Shown here: piece by piece, positions 6,603 through 7,861 of the stretch | Layout of the letters: every line of letters starts with the position of its first letter | How positions within the stretch are numbered: position 1 is the stretch's first letter | Assembly (NCBI GenBank): GCA_025355595.1 | Contig: JANXZI010000019.1 | Span: 1-7,861, forward strand | Origin: Spartobacteria bacterium | GTDB lineage: Bacteria > Verrucomicrobiota > Verrucomicrobiia > Chthoniobacterales > Chthoniobacteraceae | Direction: 5' to 3' | Length of the DNA stretch: 7,861 nt | Made by a program: the position numbers and the translations under genes | Notes under the pieces: generated by a model | Seen by the model: the letters and a program-made list of their open reading frames with translations, nothing else | Told to the model about the DNA's origin: nothing | Databases searched by the model: none

Positions 6603-7613
6603 ATGAACACTCGTCTCGCCCTCGCCGCCTCCATTTCCTGCCTCCTGACATTTTCCGCCCGGAGTGCCGAGGCACCCGCGACGAAACCGGCGGCAGCACC
6701 CGCACCTGCGCCCGCGCCTGCGGCAAAGCCGAAGCCCGTGCTCCCGACGCCGACCGCGGCCGACGTCTCATACGGCCCGCACAAGAAGCAGGTGATCCAC
6801 TTTTGGAAAGCCGAGTCGGAAAAGCCGACGCCGGTGCTTTTCTACATCCACGGCGGCGGCTGGCAGGCTGGTGATCGCACGAGTGTCGCGGGTCTGTTGC
6901 CGACGATGCTGAAGGCGGGGATCTCGGTGGTCTCGGTCGAGTACCGATTCATCGCCGAGGCGACTGCGGATGGCGTAGTGCCGCCGGTGAAAGGCCCGCT
7001 GAGCGACGCGGCGCGCGCGCTGCAACTGGTGCGCAGCAAGGCGAAGGAGTGGAACATTGACAAAACGCGCATCGGCGCGAGCGGCAGCAGCGCGGGCGCG
7101 TGCTCGTCGCTGTGGCTCGCCTTTCATCCCGATATGGCGGACCCGAAGAGCAGTGATCCCATCGCGCGCGAATCCACGCGGCTGCTCTGCGCGGCGGTGT
7201 CGGGCGCGCAGACGACGCTCGACCCGAAGCAGATGAAGGAGTGGACGCCGAACAGCAAATATGGCGGGCACGCGTTTGGCTTCAAAGGCGACGCGGCGAA
7301 GAAGCTCTCGCAGTTCGACGAGTTTCTCGCGAAGCGCGACACCATCCTGCCGTGGATCGCGGAGTATTCGCCGTATGCGCTCGTGACGAAGGATGACCCG
7401 GCGATCTACCTCACGTTCAGCGCACCGCCCGCACTCGGGCAGGATCAGAAAGACCCGACGCACACGTCGAACTTCGGCGTGAAGCTGCAGGAGCACTGCA
7501 AGGCGAATGGCGTCCAGTGCGAGCTCGTCTATCCCGGCGCGCCCGACGTGAAGCACGCGAGCGCGCAGGATTTTCTGATCGAGAAGCTGAAGGGCGCATC
7601 GGCGAAAAAGTAG
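6603..7613 (+). CDS. Secreted alpha/beta-hydrolase esterase (HGGGW type)
   Basis: A 336-residue exported serine hydrolase, predicted to cleave carboxylic esters. Residues 1-22 are a signal peptide (LALAASISCLLTFSA), followed by an Ala/Pro/Lys-rich linker (about 24-50) typical of a spacer or cell-envelope-proximal segment. The hydrolase core has the oxyanion motif HGGGW (83-87) and the nucleophile elbow GSSAG (161-165, S163). H318 in DVKHAS is the best candidate for the catalytic His. The acid residue is not certain: D281 and D284 in GQDQKDPTHT are candidates, and the usual GT-x-D context is altered. The overall pattern (HGGGW, VSVEYRF, GASGSSAG) matches the family that includes carbohydrate esterase-like and feruloyl-esterase-like enzymes, but the acyl group cannot be named. 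It follows the sulfatase by 84 bases. The leader is pyrimidine-rich (CAATTCCCACCCACCC) without a Shine-Dalgarno sequence. Confidence 0.9.
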   Translation: MNTRLALAASISCLLTFSARSAEAPATKPAAAPAPAPAPAAKPKPVLPTPTAADVSYGPHKKQVIHFWKAESEKPTPVLFYIHGGGWQAGDRTSVAGLLPTMLKAGISVVSVEYRFIAEATADGVVPPVKGPLSDAARALQLVRSKAKEWNIDKTRIGASGSSAGACSSLWLAFHPDMADPKSSDPIARESTRLLCAAVSGAQTTLDPKQMKEWTPNSKYGGHAFGFKGDAAKKLSQFDEFLAKRDTILPWIAEYSPYALVTKDDPAIYLTFSAPPALGQDQKDPTHTSNFGVKLQEHCKANGVQCELVYPGAPDVKHASAQDFLIEKLKGASAKK

Positions 7614-7686
7614 TGGCACTGCTGCAGTTCGCGGTGGCGCCAGTCGCAAATAAACGGCATGGTGAGGGGTGACTCCTCTGCGTCCC
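7614..7686. other. Short intergenic gap before the cytochrome-type gene
   Basis: These 73 bases contain two small symmetric sequences, ACTGC-T-GCAGT near 7618-7628 and TGGCGCCA near 7634-7641. There is no T-run, so no terminator is called. A GAGGGG sequence near 7664-7669 lies too far from the ATG at 7687 (17 bases) for a normal ribosome-binding site. Confidence 0.4.
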
Positions 7687-7861
7687 ATGTTCCGAAACCG
7701 CGCCTATCTTCCACTGGCATCCCTCATCGCGCCTGCATTCCTGCTCGCGTCGCACGGTCTTGCGCAGACGCCGGATTTCCAGCGCGACATCCGGCCCATC
7801 CTCTCGAACAACTGCTTCCAGTGCCACGGCCCGGATGAAAAGGAGCGCAAGGGCGGCGAGC
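7687..7861 (+). CDS. PSCyt1-type (planctomycete cytochrome c) protein, N-terminal fragment
   Basis: The first 58 residues of an exported protein that runs off the right edge. Residues 1-26 are a signal peptide (LPLASLIAPAFLLASHGLA, then Q). Next comes FQRDIRPILSNNCFQCHGPD, with the covalent-heme motif C43-x-x-C46-H47, and then EKERKGGE. This is the characteristic opening of the planctomycete-type cytochrome c domain (PSCyt1), which in complete proteins is usually followed by DUF1549 and DUF1553 regions. Such genes are often paired with a DUF1501 gene, but neither can be confirmed here. The role is presumably redox-linked and extracytoplasmic; the substrate is not established. The start is set by the signal peptide. 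Confidence 0.9.
   Translation, partial: MFRNRAYLPLASLIAPAFLLASHGLAQTPDFQRDIRPILSNNCFQCHGPDEKERKGGE

Noticed and set aside
6768..7688. Minus-strand open frame of 306 codons opposite the esterase gene
   Set aside because: Arg/Leu-rich mirror translation; the plus frame has HGGGW and GSSAG motifs and a signal peptide.
1..7861. CRISPR array, tRNA/rRNA, insertion sequence, toxin-antitoxin or phage-defence system
   Set aside because: I saw no evenly spaced direct repeats, no cloverleaf or rRNA-like sequence, no transposase motifs with terminal repeats, and no nuclease or defence domain in any coherent frame.

Overview
The window looks like chromosomal DNA of a Verrucomicrobiota or Planctomycetota bacterium. 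The evidence is the high G+C content, a cytochrome of the planctomycete PSCyt1 type at the right edge, a formylglycine-type sulfatase, a secreted isochorismatase-like protein of the kind common in those phyla, and a Tat-exported phosphatase. None of the six starts has a convincing Shine-Dalgarno sequence. I lean towards Verrucomicrobiota, but this rests on family resemblance recalled from memory, not on a search.

Layout. Positions 1-910 (minus strand) hold the N-terminal 303 residues of a purple-acid-phosphatase-like metallophosphoesterase, which runs off the left edge. Positions 911-1282 form a divergent gap. Inside it, at about 1072-1243 on the plus strand, is a frameshifted remnant that resembles the C-terminus of neutral/alkaline ceramidase-like proteins. 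Five plus-strand genes follow: a two-domain isochorismatase-like plus SGNH hydrolase fusion (1283-2899); a secreted parallel beta-helix protein (3032-5083); a sulfatase (5106-6518); an alpha/beta-hydrolase esterase (6603-7613); and the start of a PSCyt1 cytochrome-type protein (7687 to the right edge). The gaps between the plus-strand genes are 132, 22, 84 and 73 bases. The 22-base gap makes co-transcription of the beta-helix and sulfatase genes likely. The 132- and 84-base gaps carry short GC-rich inverted repeats and share a 12-base sequence.

How the genes may work together. Every complete product, and both partial ones, starts with an export signal. The predicted activities are an ester-cleaving SGNH domain, a second esterase, a sulfatase and a beta-helix protein of a kind often used to bind or cleave polysaccharides. 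This fits extracytoplasmic removal of acyl and sulfate groups from a decorated glycan. That pathway is inferred: no glycoside hydrolase, proven lyase or SusC/SusD-type transporter is visible here. The most distinctive points are the double-hydrolase fusion, the decayed ceramidase-like tail, the unassigned beta-helix protein and the non-canonical sulfatase signature. I see no tRNA, rRNA, CRISPR array, insertion sequence or defence system.
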